Shown here: piece after piece, positions 1 to 7,621 of the stretch
How the letters are laid out: the number at the start of each line of letters is the position of its first letter
Position numbering within the stretch: the stretch's first letter is position 1
NCBI RefSeq assembly: GCF_017355405.1
Contig: NZ_CP061177.1
Coordinates: forward strand, 3,594,501-3,658,500
Reading direction: 5' to 3'
Length of the DNA: 64,000 bases
Origin: Roseomonas haemaphysalidis
Lineage (GTDB): Bacteria > Pseudomonadota > Alphaproteobacteria > Acetobacterales > Acetobacteraceae
The notes under the pieces: model-generated
Told to the model about the DNA's origin: nothing
Seen by the model: only the letters and a program-made list of their open reading frames with translations
Database searches by the model: none
Translations under genes and position numbers: made by a program

Positions 1-183
1 CGCCAGCAGCCACAGCCCATGCTGGCCGGCGCGGTGCTTGCGCGCGCTGGCGCGAAGCTGCGCCGCGGTGGAGAAATGCAGAAAGCCGTCGCGCTGGTCA
101 TCGGCGCTGCCGCGGTAGCACCCTGCCGCCTGCGCCGCGGCCCAATCGGCGGCCTGCACCATGGTATAGATCACGGGTTCCAT
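1..183 (-). CDS. DUF952 family protein, 3' part cut by window edge
   Basis: Reading leftward from an ATG at 183, the frame stays open for 61 codons to the window edge and begins MEPVIYTMVQAADWAAAQ. The spacing of the aromatic and charged residues (IYxM near the start, GCYRGSADDQRDGFLHFST in the middle) is what I recall of the DUF952 family, small cytoplasmic proteins of unknown biochemical role. The C-terminal part lies outside the window. It is probably the first host gene left of the phage-like cassette, because it is not a known phage family and only 41 bp separate it from the wall hydrolase gene. Confidence 0.7.
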   Translation of the reverse strand, partial: MEPVIYTMVQAADWAAAQAAGCYRGSADDQRDGFLHFSTAAQLRASARKHRAGQHGLWLLA

Positions 184-224
184 GACGTCAGGTTAGCGGC
201 AGCTCGGCCAGCGCGACAAGTTCC

Positions 225-701
225 CTATTTGTTCCCACGCTGGGTCACCGCTTCGGCCGCGTAGAACAGAAATCCGCCGAGTTCGGCACAGGGCGTGCGG
301 GCGATGGCCCAGTTGGGCAGGTCGTCATCGGCGTGATGGTGGGTCGCGCCAAAGGTCGGGTCTGCCAGCAGGCCGGCCATGGCACGGGTGGCGATGCGGC
401 GGCACATGGCCAGCGCCGGGTCGCCCGCCGGCGCGGCCAGCACCATCAGGTGGCGCGGGTGGCGCGGATTCCAGCAGGAATACTGGAACGGCGCGCGGCA
501 CACGCCGGCGACGCCCTGCCCCCAGCGCGCGGCTTCCCCGGCCTCGGCGCGCTTCACGCGGTTCATGACCACGGCCGCCAGCGCCTCGATGGAACGGACC
601 GAGCGGGTGCCGGCCTCCGCCCACAGCGTGAGCGCGAAGATGTCCGCCGGCGCCAGGGCGCGGGCGGCGGGGGTGGTCTGGGTGGGGGAGATCGCGTTCA
701 T
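225..701 (-). CDS. SleB-type cell wall hydrolase (phage lysis enzyme)
   Basis: 158 aa. The N-terminal half carries LTLWAEAGTRSVRSIEALAAVVMNRV, matching the start of the Hydrolase_2/SleB fold (an acidic residue in a WAEA context followed by AVxxVxxNRV). The C-terminal half has GATHHHADDDLPNWA, the usual substrate-cleft motif. The family cleaves peptidoglycan and is often the lysis enzyme of alphaproteobacterial podoviruses. No signal peptide is visible, so export would need a holin or other route. The start overlaps the stop of the upstream coiled-coil gene by 4 nt (ATGA), and a GAGGA ribosome site lies about 6 nt upstream. It is the last gene of the cassette. Confidence 0.8.
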   Translation of the reverse strand: MNAISPTQTTPAARALAPADIFALTLWAEAGTRSVRSIEALAAVVMNRVKRAEAGEAARWGQGVAGVCRAPFQYSCWNPRHPRHLMVLAAPAGDPALAMCRRIATRAMAGLLADPTFGATHHHADDDLPNWAIARTPCAELGGFLFYAAEAVTQRGNK

Positions 702-1090
702 GCCCGGTCCTCGTTCCGCCAGCCGCGCTGGGGATGCTGTTGTTGCGCCGCCACCGCCGCCGCCGCCGCCGTGGCGGCCCGCGTCGCGGCATCCAGTTTT
801 TCCTCGATCCGCAGCAGCTGCTGCGTCAGCCGCTGGTCCACGTCGCGGATCAGCGACAGCGGCACGTAGGTGCGCGCGACCTCCAGCTTGAAAGCGGCCA
901 GCTCGTCCCGCGTGCGGGACAGCGCGTCGTCGCCGGGCGGGCGGGGCTGGGGCGGTGGCGGGTCAGCGCCCTCGGCCTGGCGGTCGGAGAGGCCACGGCG
1001 CAGGCCGTGCATCATCCAGAACAATGCCGCCATCATCGGTGCCTGCACAGCTGTGGCGAGCATCTGTGGCTCCATCTCTGCGGGGATCAT
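698..1090 (-). CDS. small phage protein with hydrophobic N-terminus and coiled coil
   Basis: 130 aa from an ATG at 1090, preceded by a GAGGAGG ribosome site. Residues 10-30 are hydrophobic and methionine-rich (MLATAVQAPMMAALFWMMHG). A proline-rich linker follows, then residues 62-105 form a heptad-like helix (DELAAFKLEVARTYV, then RDVDQRLTQQLLRIEEKLD). Proteins of this shape commonly sit beside lysis genes in podoviruses and may act in membrane disruption, but no holin or spanin function can be proven here. It is translationally coupled to the wall hydrolase. The open frame extends upstream, but the shorter start has the ribosome site and lies downstream of a terminator. Confidence 0.6.
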   Translation of the reverse strand: MIPAEMEPQMLATAVQAPMMAALFWMMHGLRRGLSDRQAEGADPPPPQPRPPGDDALSRTRDELAAFKLEVARTYVPLSLIRDVDQRLTQQLLRIEEKLDAATRAATAAAAAVAAQQQHPQRGWRNEDRA

Positions 1091-1116
1091 GCGGCCCTCC
1101 TCGGCCTCCTTGAACG

Positions 1117-1162
1117 AAAAGGGCGCCGGGGCCACCCTGGAAGCAGGGGGCCGCCGGCGCCC
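1117..1162 (-). terminator. strong rho-independent terminator, minus strand
   Basis: On the minus strand an outer 9-bp stem (GGGCGCCGG with CCGGCGCCC) encloses further GGCC and CCTG/CAGG pairings and is followed by TTTTCG. It lies between the small plus-strand gene and the start of the coiled-coil/hydrolase pair. It would therefore block or attenuate minus-strand readthrough into the lysis genes. Confidence 0.7.
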
Positions 1163-1186
1163 TGCGGCAACCAGTGGTGTGATACG

Positions 1187-1411
1187 ATGTGGAACGAACC
1201 CTATCTCGAAACCTGCTGCCGCTCGGCGCTGCACCGCCTGACGCTGGTGGGGCGCCTGGGACGGCCCGAAGGGCTCAAGGATGGCCCGTGCCTGGAACGC
1301 CTGACCCAGATGGGACTGGCCGAACAAGGCACGGACAGCCGCTTCCGCATCACCGCGCCCGGGCGGGCACGGCATGCGGAGGAAATCGTCAAGGTGAAGA
1401 AGGTGGCATGA
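1187..1411 (+). CDS. small conserved protein of unknown function
   Basis: 74 aa, the only plus-strand gene inside the cassette. The sequence MWNEPYLETCCRSALHRL, then GRLGRPEGLKDG and MGLAEQGTDSRFRITAPGRARH, looks like a small winged-helix fold with a C-terminal charged tail. From memory, similar short proteins (GRLGRP, then a GLAxQxxDxRFxIT pattern) recur in Acetobacteraceae as unannotated chromosomal genes. No clear ribosome site precedes the ATG. It is opposite in strand to its neighbours, so it may be a host gene, a moron, or a regulator carried by the element. Function unknown. Confidence 0.5.
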   Translation: MWNEPYLETCCRSALHRLTLVGRLGRPEGLKDGPCLERLTQMGLAEQGTDSRFRITAPGRARHAEEIVKVKKVA

Positions 1412-1420
1412 TCGCCAGGG

Positions 1421-1448
1421 CGGCGGGCATAGTTCGCCCGCTGACAAG
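1421..1448. repeat. inverted-repeat motif, left copy
   Basis: CGGGC-N7-GCCCG followed directly by CTGACAAG. A second copy at 14161-14188 matches at 23 of 28 positions by eye, with the same half-site spacing and the same TGACAAG tail. This copy lies between the 3' end of the plus-strand gene and the 3' end of the minus-strand immunity gene. Adjacent DNA (1455-1500) is unusually AT-rich for the region. Confidence 0.5.
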
Positions 1449-1493
1449 CTCAGGCTTAAAAGGCTTTTTGTCCTAACGCAAGCTAAAATTTTA

Positions 1494-2000
1494 TCATTCG
1501 CATCGGCGATAGGCGACCATTCCTGCGGGTGGTGGCCCCTCGCCGGGCACGGCCAGCAGCAGTTCGGATTGCACGGCACAGCATCCGGCGAAGTCGGCGG
1601 TCACCTCGGCCTCTACCAGAGCGATCTGCTGCTCGTCGTCGGCAGCGGGCTGACGGTCGAAAACGGCCCGCAGGCCAGCCCTATGGCCGCGCAGGTCCAG
1701 CGACACCAGCATCAACGCCAAGCCTCGCGGGGTCTGTCCGATCAAGGCGCGGCGGGCGGACCAGGCAAGGTCCGCCAGCCATTCGAAGCGGGCCTCGGCG
1801 CCCCAGGGGGCGGCGGCGAAGCCGGGCGGACGCGCGGGGATGAAGCGGCGGCCGCCCGGCAGGTCGAGGATCATGCCGCAGGTGGTCGGCGCTTCCCGCC
1901 CGCCGCGGAAGCGGAAGGTGCCGATCGGGTCGCGGCCGGTATCGAACCAATCCACCGGCAAGGGTGAGAGGTGGGACGGACAGGGCATCAACCGGGCCAT
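1494..2000 (-). CDS. fusion of toxin C-terminal remnant and immunity-like domain
   Basis: 168 aa. Residues about 18-60 (FDTGRDPIGTFRF, then REAPTTCGMILDLPGGRRFIPARP) align with the end of the decayed toxin at 2796-3457 (FDTGDRIIGIYRH, REAQTTRGQIIYGRTGAHIVPAMP). Residues about 75-168 (LAWSARRALIGQTP to GMVAYRRCE) align with the immunity-like proteins at 2085-2411 and 2470-2796. No stop codon separates the two parts, so a toxin tail and its immunity protein have become one frame. An own start is plausible: GGAG lies about 10 nt upstream. The tail alone should not be toxic. The immunity half may still work. Confidence 0.55.
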   Translation of the reverse strand: MARLMPCPSHLSPLPVDWFDTGRDPIGTFRFRGGREAPTTCGMILDLPGGRRFIPARPPGFAAAPWGAEARFEWLADLAWSARRALIGQTPRGLALMLVSLDLRGHRAGLRAVFDRQPAADDEQQIALVEAEVTADFAGCCAVQSELLLAVPGEGPPPAGMVAYRRCE

Positions 2001-2084
2001 GGGCGTTCTGCTCCACTGTGCAGATGCAACATGACAGGGGGGGGTTAAGGTTGCGTCAACATGGAATGTGTTGCGTCTCTGCCG

Positions 2085-2411
2085 TCACGCCGGCGGATCG
2101 CTCCGCCGATAGGCCACGCCACCCGGCAGGAAGTTCGGCTCCGCGCCAGGCGCCAGGACCTCGATTTCGGTCTCGATGAACGTGTCGTCGACGTAATCGC
2201 TGAAGATGTCTGTCTCCACACAAAACATGTCTTCGAGGTTGTCCTCGGACGGCGGTACGGCGAAATGCGCGCGCAGCCGCAGCAGTTGCCGGGGGATGTC
2301 CACCTCCACCGACTAGGCGACCAGTTCCGCCGGGCTCTGGTCCCGCAGGGCGCGCTGTGCCGACCAGACGAGGTCGCTTCGCATCTTCGACGGATTGGCC
2401 CAGGTCACCAT
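2085..2411 (-). pseudogene. immunity-like gene with in-frame TAG
   Basis: Starts MVTWANPSKMRSDLVWSAQR at ATG 2411 (GAGG about 8 nt upstream) and reads in one frame to 2085, except for a TAG codon at 2313-2315. The neighbouring copy at 2470-2796 has TAT (Tyr) at the same position in an otherwise near-identical stretch (DxDIPRxLLxLRAHF, then DYVDDTFIETEIE). The break is a single substitution in a recent duplicate. A GTG two codons after the stop could allow reinitiation of the 74-residue distal part. Family: small immunity-type proteins of polymorphic toxins (see 2470-2796). Confidence 0.7.
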
Positions 2412-2469
2412 GGTCCGGCCTCGTCACGGCGCCATCAGGCTTTCGCCACAGGCTATGACACCACCTGCA

Positions 2470-2796
2470 TTAACGGGGCGAGGCATTTTTCCGATAGGCC
2501 AGCCCGCCGCCGAGCGGCTGGATCTCGCGGCCCGGTGCCACGATCTCGATTTCCGTTTCGATGAAGGTGTCGTCGACATAATCTCCAAAGATCTCACCCT
2601 CGATGGAATTCAGATCGTCAAGGTCATCCTCCGACGGCGGCGCCGCGAAATGCGCGCGGAGCTGAAGCAGGTGACGGGGGATGTCGACGTCCACCGAATA
2701 CGCCAGCAGCGATTCCGGCGTCTGGTCCCGCAGCGCGCGCTGTGCCGACCAGATCAGATCGGAACGCATCTTTGCCAGATTGGCCCATACCACCAT
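2470..2796 (-). CDS. immunity-like protein of a polymorphic toxin
   Basis: 108 aa from ATG 2796, which overlaps the toxin pseudogene stop (TAATG). An alternative ATG at 2808 has its ribosome site (AAGAGG) directly abutting the codon, whereas the same site is well spaced for 2796. The pattern LIWSAQRALRDQTPESL, a PSEDDLDDLNSIEGEIFGDY acidic helix and a C-terminal GLAYRK matches the small proteins I recall next to polymorphic toxin C-terminal domains (SAQRALxGxxTPxLRAV, then EDxExxSxIxTExIxDF, then LxYxRxE). The presumed role is binding and neutralising the cognate toxin tail in the cytoplasm. Family assignment is from memory. The position directly after the toxin remnant supports it. Confidence 0.6.
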   Translation of the reverse strand: MVVWANLAKMRSDLIWSAQRALRDQTPESLLAYSVDVDIPRHLLQLRAHFAAPPSEDDLDDLNSIEGEIFGDYVDDTFIETEIEIVAPGREIQPLGGGLAYRKNASPR

Positions 2797-3457
2797 TATT
2801 CGACCCATCCTCTTGGCATGGCGGGCACGATATGTGCCCCGGTTCGTCCGTAAATGATCTGCCCGCGCGTTGTCTGAGCTTCTCGTCCGTCCAGGTGCCT
2901 GTAGATTCCAATGATCCGGTCACCCGTGTCAAAGCTCTCCTTGGCGCCTCCAACACCCGGGCGGCTGCCCTGCCTCATCGTGCCGTGGCCGGAGAACTCG
3001 CGGTACAGTGCCTCCGCATCCGCGTGGAGCGTACCTCGCCCCGGATCGACCTGCGTCTGCGGTCCGTGCCGGCCTGCTTATCGGCATTGATGGGGGATCG
3101 GGCCGCTCTTCCAGGCTGGGGTTGCGCGGTGCGTCCGGATTGCGCTGGCGGTCCTGGCGGGGAAGGCGGGCGCGATGGTCCATTCCCGCCGAAGCTCCGA
3201 GGCCCGCCGAACAGGCCGCCACCTCCCTCGAGAAGCTGCGGCTTCTCCATGCCGCCGAGCGGATCGCGTCGGCGCATCACATAGACGACGGAGCCTCCTC
3301 CGAACCCGCGCTCGCCGGAAGCCCTTGAGCCGAACCCGATCGCACCCGGGCCGCCGTCGTTCTCCCGGCTGTCCTCTACGGTTCGCGTATGGGCATCGAC
3401 ATGCTCCTGATGACCGTCTCAAACCCGGCTGTACGCCCTGACAGACACAACCGACAT
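2796..3457 (-). pseudogene. decayed polymorphic toxin (type 50-like C-terminus)
   Basis: Starts at ATG 3457 with AGAGGA about 10 nt upstream, 48 bp after terL. It reads MSVVSVRAYSRV and then a TGA (3419-3421). The same frame continues DGHQEHVDAHTRTVEDSR, a VxxYxRxDGxxVxxHxR motif of small secreted or phage-borne toxins, then a Gly/Pro-rich linker to INADKQAGTD. A one-base shift near 3020-3040 is needed to enter the C-terminal frame, HADAEALYREFSGHG, FDTGDRIIGIYRH, TTRGQIIYGRTGAHIVPAMP. That order (IN-KQ, LxxxFSGxG, E-x-iG-Y, TT-G-I-Y-HIVPA-P) is what I recall of the polymorphic toxin type 50 domain. One nonsense codon and one frameshift make it inactive as read. Confidence 0.55.
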
Positions 3458-3505
3458 CAACCGAATTCCTCTTGGCTCACGTTTCGCCAGGGATCGAGAA
3501 GGCTC

Positions 3506-4951
3506 TCACATGCCCCGCCACCCCGGCCCGCGCGCCGCCGGCGGCGCCCCCGGCAGCCGCACCGGCTCGGCCAGCAGGCAGCCCGAGACGGCGTCCAGCG
3601 CATCGTCCCGCAGCCCCGGCGTATCCGGCTTCCATTCCGCCATCTCCACCGGAAACGGCGTGCGGAAGATGCGGTCGTGCGCGTGCAGCTTGCGCGCCGC
3701 CAGCACCGGGTCCAGCGCCGAGAGGATGCGGTCCTGCTTAGCGTGCCGGCTGTGCACCTCCACCACCGCGCAGGCGGCGCCGGCACGCGCCATCTCCCGC
3801 TTCAGCAGCGCCGGCAGGAAGCGGCCGATGCCGTTGGTCTCCACCCGCAGCACCGGCAGCAGCAATTCGCGGGCGATCTGCGCCACCTGCTTGCACTGCT
3901 GCGTGGCGGGATCCTCCGCCGCGCCGGGATCGTGGGTGAGGTAGGCCAGGCGGTGCAGGAAGTGGTTGCCCTCGGCATCGCTGTAGGTGGCGGCGAGCAC
4001 CGATCCGTCGCCGCTGCCCGGCCGCCCATAGGCCGGGTCCCAGAAGCCGCCGCCCGAAACCATGCGCCTGCCCAGCAGCGTCAGCACTGGGCGCCCCGCG
4101 GCCTCGTGGTAGTCGGTATCCTCCGCGTAGCGGATGATCTGCTTCGGATCGAGCCGCGCGGCGCCGCCCGCCACCGGGCGCAGCAGCATCTGCCGGCCGA
4201 AATGGATCGGCCCCACCTGTTCGCGCGTGCGCGCCACCATCTCGACCGGGAAGCGCTCCGGCCAGGCACTGCGCCCCTGACCGTCCAGCAGCGGGATCCG
4301 CAGGCGCTTGTAGCTGCCCAGAAACGCTTCACCCTCGTCCGGCGCCAGGTACAGGCTTTCGGCACAATGCGGTGTGCCGACGTAGAGGATCGTGCCGCCC
4401 GGCGTCAGGATGAACTCCGTTTCCGCCAGCCGCTCGCGCAGTTCCTCGCGCTTGCCAGGGGAATCGCAGTTGCCTGCGACCTCGACGTCGTCGCAGATGA
4501 TCACCTCGGCGCGCGTGCCCGTGATGTTGCCGCCCAGCCCCGCCGCCAGCACGGAAGGGTCGCGCAACGCCCCCGCCCGCCGCACCGTGAAGCGGTCCAC
4601 CGCCCAGGATTCCGCGTTCTGCGGGATCAAGTGCCGGCACAACGGATGCCGCTCCACGATGCGCCGGGCGGAGGCCACCATCTTGGTCGCCAGCGCGTGA
4701 TCCGCCGCCAGCACCAGGATGCGCGTTTCCGGCGCGCGTGACAGCAGCCAGGCGCAATACAGCCCGACCAGCGTGGACTTGCCGCAGCCACGGAAGGCCA
4801 TCAGCAGCAGCCGGCCGTCCTGCGCATGCTTGCGCGAATCCAGCCACCGCAGGATGCGGCGATGCACCGGTGGCGTGCCCTGGCCCAGATGCGTGTTCCA
4901 GACCCAGACGAATTCCAGCAGATCAGCTGGCGGCGCCGTCATCCTCGTCAT
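3506..4951 (-). CDS. terL: phage terminase large subunit
   Basis: 481 aa DNA-packaging ATPase/nuclease. Walker A is AFRGCGKST (residues 52-60) and Walker B is VIICDDVE (150-157). The RNase H-like nuclease half starts around GGFWDPAYG (301-309), with further acidic residues at SGDG and DDALDAV near the C-terminus. This is the T7 gp19-like architecture with the normal length for podovirus TerL. It cuts concatemeric DNA and drives it through the portal into the capsid. The start overlaps the small-subunit-like gene by 29 nt (ATG 4951) or 20 nt (ATG 4942). All key motifs are intact, so packaging could still work. Confidence 0.9.
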   Translation of the reverse strand: MTRMTAPPADLLEFVWVWNTHLGQGTPPVHRRILRWLDSRKHAQDGRLLLMAFRGCGKSTLVGLYCAWLLSRAPETRILVLAADHALATKMVASARRIVERHPLCRHLIPQNAESWAVDRFTVRRAGALRDPSVLAAGLGGNITGTRAEVIICDDVEVAGNCDSPGKREELRERLAETEFILTPGGTILYVGTPHCAESLYLAPDEGEAFLGSYKRLRIPLLDGQGRSAWPERFPVEMVARTREQVGPIHFGRQMLLRPVAGGAARLDPKQIIRYAEDTDYHEAAGRPVLTLLGRRMVSGGGFWDPAYGRPGSGDGSVLAATYSDAEGNHFLHRLAYLTHDPGAAEDPATQQCKQVAQIARELLLPVLRVETNGIGRFLPALLKREMARAGAACAVVEVHSRHAKQDRILSALDPVLAARKLHAHDRIFRTPFPVEMAEWKPDTPGLRDDALDAVSGCLLAEPVRLPGAPPAARGPGWRGM

Positions 4952-5237
4952 CCTCCGCCGGTTCCGCGCCGATCATGCCGCGGGCCTGCAGCAGCATGGC
5001 CTGTGCCTCGTCCACCACCGCCGCATCGCCATTCGGCGCGGCGGCGCGGGCGATCTTCAGCAAGTGCTCCAGATGGGCCAGTGCCGACTTCGCCGCGGCG
5101 TGGTGCGCGGCGAAGGCCTTGGCGTCGTCATGCATGCCCGGTGCCGGCCCGCGCGAAACGAAGGCGCCGTAATCCTCCGCCACGCGCATCACCGCCGATT
5201 CCAGCTCGGCGGCCAGCGCCGGTGGGATGCCCTTCAT
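4923..5237 (-). CDS. probable small terminase subunit
   Basis: 104 aa, starting MKGIPPALAAELESAVMRV, mostly helical and ending in a very acidic tail (AEDDEDDGAAS). It lies immediately upstream of and overlapping terL, the usual place of the small terminase subunit that recognises DNA and regulates the ATPase. No helix-turn-helix motif is obvious, so the assignment rests on position, size and charge. An AGGA site spans the end of the tail fibre gene, whose stop is 2 bp away, indicating coupled translation. Confidence 0.55.
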   Translation of the reverse strand: MKGIPPALAAELESAVMRVAEDYGAFVSRGPAPGMHDDAKAFAAHHAAAKSALAHLEHLLKIARAAAPNGDAAVVDEAQAMLLQARGMIGAEPAEDDEDDGAAS

Positions 5238-5239
5238 GC

Positions 5240-7582
5240 TTAGATCCTCGGTTTGGTGGCGCGCACAAACAGCGTGCCGGCATCCACCGTGATGCTGCCG
5301 CCGCTGTGGTTCTGCGCCGTGACGCGCACTTGGTCGCTGCCGGCGCTGCCACCGACGGCGGCGTGAAACACCACGCCGCCATTCTGGAAGCCCGCCGTCT
5401 TGGCGAAGGAGGCCTGCACGAAGTCGCCCTGCCGGATGCCGGGCATCGCGACATCGCGCGAGGTGCTGGCGCCCGCGGCCAGCGCGGGCACCACCCATCC
5501 GGCATCGCTCGTGGTGTATTCCCGCACGCCCCATTTGCGGCTGCCGCCATACAGCAGCGTCGGCGCGTAGAGCGGCGGGCAGAACAGGCGCAGAGCCTTC
5601 AGCACCGCCGTGGCGCTGCCACCGCGCACGCCGATGGCCGCGAAGCGCGCATTGGCATGCAGCGTGACCCGCTGCAGCTTGTTGATGGCCAACCCGCCCA
5701 CCAGGCTATCGAGGTCGGCATTGCCTTCCCAGAAGAATGACGGCGTCCCGGCCCAGACCGTGTTCATGTTGGACAGCAGCACCGGGCTCATGCTGTCCAG
5801 CACCGCCTCGTTGGCATCGAATTGCATGACAACGGGCCGCAGCTCGCTGCCCTCGGCGGCGATAAAGAACTCCTTGCACTCGCCACAATCCACCACGAAG
5901 GACAGCGCGCGGCTGGTCGGCAGGCCGACACTGTCGGCGTTCAATCCGAACTGCGTCAGTCCCGCAAATGCGAAGCCGGACAGGTTGCCGGGCGGACCGG
6001 CCGGATTGCCGGACAGCACCGCCATCTGCTCGAAGCCGACGCCGCCTGCCGTGTCGATGGTTTGCCGGAACGCCCGGGCACGCACGTTCTCGGCCGCCGC
6101 CACCAGCCGCGGCGTTCCATGCGCCGCGGCCGCCTGATGCAGCGGCACCACCGTGCCGCCGGCGCGCGTGGCATTGGGGCCGTACAGGATGGCATTGCCG
6201 GTGAAGGCGTAGGTACCCGTGTAGGCCACTTCGTAGACGCAATCGTTGGCGCCGCCGTTATGCGCCGCCACGAAGGTGCTGCACTGCTCCATCCGCATGC
6301 CGCGCGCGACAATGCCGCGCTCGTCGCCGGCTTCCAGCAGAAAGGGAATGGCGGCGACCGTCGCCGGCGTTCCCTGGCGCTGCAGCTCGAAGCCCGGCCC
6401 CATGAAGAGGTGGGCGTTGTGCCGGGGATAGGCGCCGGGGGCAGCAGAAAAGCGCACGCCAAAGCGGTCCATGGTCGGGTGCGTCGCCGAGGAGCAGGCG
6501 AAGTGGCCGCCGATATAGCGGATGCTGTTGTTCCACGCCGCCGCCGTCGCGGTGCGCACGTCCAGCCCGAAGCGGTTGTCCACGATGCGGCCGAGGTGCA
6601 GCGTGGAATCCTCGAAGCCGCGCTCCACGCCGGTGGTGCGGATGCCGATGGTGAAGCCTTCCGCCTGGCGGATCTCCACGGTCGAGGCATCGAGGTTGCG
6701 CAGCTCGATGCCGATGTCGGCCTCGTTCAGCCAGCTCGACAGCATGGCCCGCTTCACCCGCAGCCCGTCGTACAGCTTGTTGGCGTTGCGCACGGCATAG
6801 CCGTCGCCCAGCGTCAGCGCCGTGCGGCCATCCGGGCCGGCATAAACGATCACCCCGCGCATGGTCAGGCCGCTGGCGGCACCCGGCAGCAGCAGCGGCA
6901 TGGCGGTGCGGTAGCTGCCCTCGCCGATCACCAGGTGCTTGGCCGCCGCCGCAGCGGCATTCATCGCAGCCTGCAACGCGGGGCCATCGTCGGTGACACC
7001 GTCGCCCACCGCGCCGAAGTCGCGAGCCGATAGCACCTCGCCCATCTTGTCCGCGATGGTGCGCGGGATGGCGCCGGTGAAGGGCACGCGCAGCGTCCCT
7101 TCTTCCCGTGCGAAGGCCGTGACGTTGCCCAGGCTGTCGAAGCCCAGCACGCGGTTGGCGCGGGCCGGGCGATCGGGCAGCATCAGCCCCGTCGGCGCCT
7201 CGCCAGGATTGGCGCGCAGCATGCTGCCCGTCTCGTCGCGGAACTCCTGCATCGCCGCCACCTGGCGGTCGAGGTCGTCGTTCAGCGTGTTGGCGCGCAG
7301 CATGCCGTTGGGCTGGAAGTCCGTGGTGCGGGCAATCACCATGCGCCGCCGCAACGCCACCAGGGCGCCGGCCTGCGGCGGCTGCGCGAAGATGACGCTG
7401 CCGCCTTCGGACGCACCCGCACCCTGCACCGCAAAGCCGCCGGCGAACAGCAGCCCATCGATGCGGATCTCGATGTCGGCGGGCTTGAAGATGGGGAAAG
7501 GGAAGATGAACACGGTCTGCGCGCCATCCGCCGCGTAGTGCACACGCGGCGCGACGTCGCCGATGCGGATATGCTCGGCCAT
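5240..7582 (-). CDS. phage tail fibre / tailspike
   Basis: 780 aa. Residues 1-110 resemble the T7 tail-fibre N-terminal particle-binding domain (VHYAADGAQTVFIFPFPIFKPADIEIRIDG). A connector follows, then at about 185-215 the pectate-lyase-superfamily entry motif ARDFGAVGDGVTDDGPALQAAM, which begins the right-handed beta-helix of tailspikes. The long remainder is Gly/Asn/Thr-rich and repetitive, as expected of a trimeric beta-helix, and could bind or depolymerise a surface polysaccharide. It is the receptor-binding protein of the particle and sits between the internal protein and terminase genes. The reading frame is intact. Confidence 0.85.
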   Translation of the reverse strand: MAEHIRIGDVAPRVHYAADGAQTVFIFPFPIFKPADIEIRIDGLLFAGGFAVQGAGASEGGSVIFAQPPQAGALVALRRRMVIARTTDFQPNGMLRANTLNDDLDRQVAAMQEFRDETGSMLRANPGEAPTGLMLPDRPARANRVLGFDSLGNVTAFAREEGTLRVPFTGAIPRTIADKMGEVLSARDFGAVGDGVTDDGPALQAAMNAAAAAAKHLVIGEGSYRTAMPLLLPGAASGLTMRGVIVYAGPDGRTALTLGDGYAVRNANKLYDGLRVKRAMLSSWLNEADIGIELRNLDASTVEIRQAEGFTIGIRTTGVERGFEDSTLHLGRIVDNRFGLDVRTATAAAWNNSIRYIGGHFACSSATHPTMDRFGVRFSAAPGAYPRHNAHLFMGPGFELQRQGTPATVAAIPFLLEAGDERGIVARGMRMEQCSTFVAAHNGGANDCVYEVAYTGTYAFTGNAILYGPNATRAGGTVVPLHQAAAAHGTPRLVAAAENVRARAFRQTIDTAGGVGFEQMAVLSGNPAGPPGNLSGFAFAGLTQFGLNADSVGLPTSRALSFVVDCGECKEFFIAAEGSELRPVVMQFDANEAVLDSMSPVLLSNMNTVWAGTPSFFWEGNADLDSLVGGLAINKLQRVTLHANARFAAIGVRGGSATAVLKALRLFCPPLYAPTLLYGGSRKWGVREYTTSDAGWVVPALAAGASTSRDVAMPGIRQGDFVQASFAKTAGFQNGGVVFHAAVGGSAGSDQVRVTAQNHSGGSITVDAGTLFVRATKPRI

Positions 7583-7621
7583 TCGGATCTCTCGTGCGGA
7601 AGGGTGGAAGGAGGGGCTGCC

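Noticed and set aside
3419..3421. TGA in the toxin frame as a selenocysteine or readthrough codon
   Set aside because: No SECIS-like structure is evident, the family has no selenoproteins, and a separate frameshift lies downstream.
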